Assembly (NCBI RefSeq): GCF_900114915.1
Contig: NZ_FOUS01000005.1
Coordinates: forward strand, 62,001 to 126,000
Length of the DNA stretch: 64,000 nt
Direction of reading: 5' to 3'
Source of the DNA: Bradyrhizobium sp. Rc3b
GTDB taxonomy: Bacteria; Pseudomonadota; Alphaproteobacteria; Rhizobiales; Xanthobacteraceae
Part shown: positions 62,344 through 64,000 of the stretch, piece by piece
How the letters are laid out: each line of letters opens with the position of its first letter
How positions within the stretch are numbered: position 1 is the stretch's first letter
The notes under the pieces: model-generated
Database searches by the model: none
The model's input: only the letters and a program-made list of their open reading frames with translations
Told to the model about the DNA's origin: nothing
Program-made: the position numbers and the translations under genes

Positions 62344-64000
62344 ATGCCCGTCCGCCAGCTTCCAGAACAGGTCGTCAACCGCATCGCCGCCGGCGAGGTG
62401 GTCGAGCGTCCGGCGAGCGTGGTCAAGGAGCTGGTCGAGAACGCCATCGATGCCGGCGCCAGCCGGATCGACGTCTTCACCGATGGCGGCGGGCGGCGCC
62501 GGATCGGCATCACCGACGACGGCGGCGGCATGACCGCGAAAGACCTCGCGCTCGCGGTCGAGCGCCACGCCACCTCCAAGCTCGACGACGAGGATCTGCT
62601 CCAAATCCGCACGCTCGGGTTCCGCGGCGAGGCGCTGCCCTCGATCGGCTCGGTGGCACGACTGTCCATCACCACCCGGCATGCGGGTGAGCCGCACGCC
62701 TGGGCGCTCACGGTCGAGGGCGGCGAGAAGTCCGAGATCATGCCGGCGGCGCTGGCGCATGGCACCCGCGTCGAGGTTGGCGACCTCTTCTATGCGACGC
62801 CAGCCCGGCTGAAATTCCTCAAGACTGACCGCACCGAGGCGGAAGCGATCCGCGAGGTGGTCAGGCGCCTCGCGATGGCGCGGCCTGATATCGCCTTCAC
62901 GCTCGCGGGCGAAGAGCGCGCACCGGTGACCTGGGCTGCCGCGCTGCCCGGCGCCGCCGGCCGCCTGACGCGGCTCGGCGACATCCTGGGCGCTGAGTTT
63001 CGCAGCCATGCCTTCGAGATCCACGCCGAGCGCGAGGGCGTCGTCGTCGCCGGCTATGCCGCTGCACCTGCGCTGACCAAGGCCAACGCGCTCGGGCAGT
63101 ATCTCTTCGTCAACGGCCGCCCGGTCCGCGACAAGCTGATCCTCGGCGCGGTGCGCGGAGCCTATGCCGACTATTTGCCACGCGACCGGCATCCCGTGCT
63201 GGCGCTGTTCGTTACGCTCGACCCACGCGAGGTCGATGCCAACGTCCATCCGGCCAAGACCGAAGTGCGCTTCCGCAACGCCGGCCTGGTCCGCGCGCTG
63301 ATCGTGCACGGGCTGAAGGAAGGTCTCGCGCGTGAGGGGCGTCGCACCGCTGCCAACAGCGGCGAGAGCGCGTTGTCCGCGTTCCGGCCGGCCTTCACGC
63401 CGCCGCGTCCCGCAAGCTGGGACTGGCGGGCTTCGCCGTCCGCCCCAGTCGCGCCGATGCCGTCCTTCGAAGGATCGGCCGCACCCGCTTTCGCCGAGCG
63501 TGCGCAGGCCACCTTCGACGTCGGTGCGCCCAGCGCGGACGTGCGGATCGAGTCCCAGCCCGTCAGCGATCTGGTCGATCGTCCGCTTGGCGCCGCGCGC
63601 ACGCAGATCCACGAGACCTATATCGTCTCGCAGACCCGCGACGGATTGATCATCGTCGACCAGCATGCCGCGCATGAGCGCATCGTCTATGAGCGGCTGA
63701 AGGCCTCGCTGGCGGCGAACGGCGTGCAGCGGCAGATCCTCTTGATCCCCGAGATCGTCGAGATGGACGAGGCGACGGTGGAGCGCCTCCTGGAGCGCAG
63801 CGAGGAGCTCGCATCGTTCGGCCTCGCCATCGAATCCTTCGGCCCCGGCGCGGTCGCGGTGCGCGAGACGCCCTCGCTGCTCGGCAAGACCAATGCCGGC
63901 GGCCTCTTGCGCGATCTCTCGGAGCACATGGCCGAGTGGGACGAGGCGCTGCCGCTCGAGCGCCGCTTGATGCATGTCGCGGCGACCATGGCCTGCCACG
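62344..64000 (+). CDS. mutL: DNA mismatch repair protein MutL (cut by the window end)
   Basis: The first 552 codons are present. The GHKL ATPase domain shows VVKELVENAIDAGAS, ITDDGGGM and GFRGEALPSIGSV; NVHPAKTEVRF ends the N-terminal half. After a Pro/Ala-rich linker the C-terminal domain has IVDQHAAHERIVYERL, which fits the metal-dependent endonuclease motif DQHA-x2-E-x4-E. So this is the MutL type that nicks DNA, found where MutH is absent. The C-terminus lies beyond the window. Confidence 0.96.
   Translation, partial: MPVRQLPEQVVNRIAAGEVVERPASVVKELVENAIDAGASRIDVFTDGGGRRRIGITDDGGGMTAKDLALAVERHATSKLDDEDLLQIRTLGFRGEALPSIGSVARLSITTRHAGEPHAWALTVEGGEKSEIMPAALAHGTRVEVGDLFYATPARLKFLKTDRTEAEAIREVVRRLAMARPDIAFTLAGEERAPVTWAAALPGAAGRLTRLGDILGAEFRSHAFEIHAEREGVVVAGYAAAPALTKANALGQYLFVNGRPVRDKLILGAVRGAYADYLPRDRHPVLALFVTLDPREVDANVHPAKTEVRFRNAGLVRALIVHGLKEGLAREGRRTAANSGESALSAFRPAFTPPRPASWDWRASPSAPVAPMPSFEGSAAPAFAERAQATFDVGAPSADVRIESQPVSDLVDRPLGAARTQIHETYIVSQTRDGLIIVDQHAAHERIVYERLKASLAANGVQRQILLIPEIVEMDEATVERLLERSEELASFGLAIESFGPGAVAVRETPSLLGKTNAGGLLRDLSEHMAEWDEALPLERRLMHVAATMACH

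Noticed and set aside
62230..63999. 589-residue open frame antisense to mutL
   Set aside because: The plus strand contains all MutL motifs; the minus frame is open only because of GC bias.

Overview
The window is about 64 kb of GC-rich alphaproteobacterial chromosome. The closest match by gene order, repeat types and protein style is Bradyrhizobium or a near relative (Nitrobacteraceae). Clues are blocks such as rplY-pth-ychF, uvrC-pgsA-moaD-moaE and ribF-ileS-lspA, UvrB and UvrC with long rhizobial-type N-terminal extensions, a second lumazine synthase behind an FMN riboswitch, a UbiK/BMFP-like protein, and many palindromic intergenic elements. Almost everything is ordinary core or lineage-conserved chromosome. 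I see no prophage, integrase, transposase, CRISPR array, tRNA or rRNA.

Layout. 1-5.8 kb: a Tat-exported DUF1501 protein (cut by the window edge) with its DUF1800 partner, a CWC zinc-type protein, a glutathione S-transferase, a TauE/SafE exporter coupled to a small protein, a LysR regulator and two small proteins. 5.9-8.9 kb: uvrB. 9-14 kb: small membrane or secreted proteins, a tandem pair of SnoaL-like proteins, a possible outer-membrane protein, and two sites matching the general-stress (EcfG) promoter pattern. 14-18.7 kb: a MaoC hydratase pair, then rplY-pth-ychF, then a UbiK-like protein. 18.8-24.2 kb: dienelactone hydrolase-lgt-midA-like-pgeF, a lipoprotein and prs. 24.3-30.3 kb: ribH2 with its riboswitch, YbjN-proC, small enzymes, hisS and a DUF2314 protein. 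30.4-34.6 kb: ilvE divergent from a MarR / OmpR-type regulator / histidine kinase operon. 34.6-39.2 kb: several secreted proteins, RNase T2, rlmJ, a cold-shock protein and an Omp25/31-type barrel.

39.4-49 kb: uvrC-pgsA-moaD-moaE-prmB, a two-gene membrane unit (holin-like plus YihY), an EAL protein with one lost metal ligand, a HAD phosphatase and a single-domain CheY-like receiver. 49-58 kb: ribF-ileS-lspA, a secreted protein, an active/inactive M16 peptidase pair and arfB. 58-61.7 kb: a cytochrome c / VOC / Tat-subunit-3 / GMC oxidoreductase cluster, which looks like a periplasmic dehydrogenase feeding electrons into the respiratory chain. 61.8-64 kb: a ribbon-helix-helix protein and the first 552 codons of mutL, which runs off the end.

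How the parts work together. DNA repair is well represented (uvrB, uvrC, mutL). Flavin supply has two parts, ribH2 under FMN control and ribF for FMN/FAD synthesis. Lipoprotein maturation has lgt and lspA in separate operons. Molybdopterin synthase is complete (moaD and moaE). About fifteen palindromic elements of several sequence types fill the gaps between operons, and some supply stop or start codons to neighbouring genes. I did not find a clearly new biological system. The items most worth following up are the oxidoreductase cluster, the EcfG-type promoters, the GANTC-rich leader before the YbjN gene, and the gene ends built from repeats.
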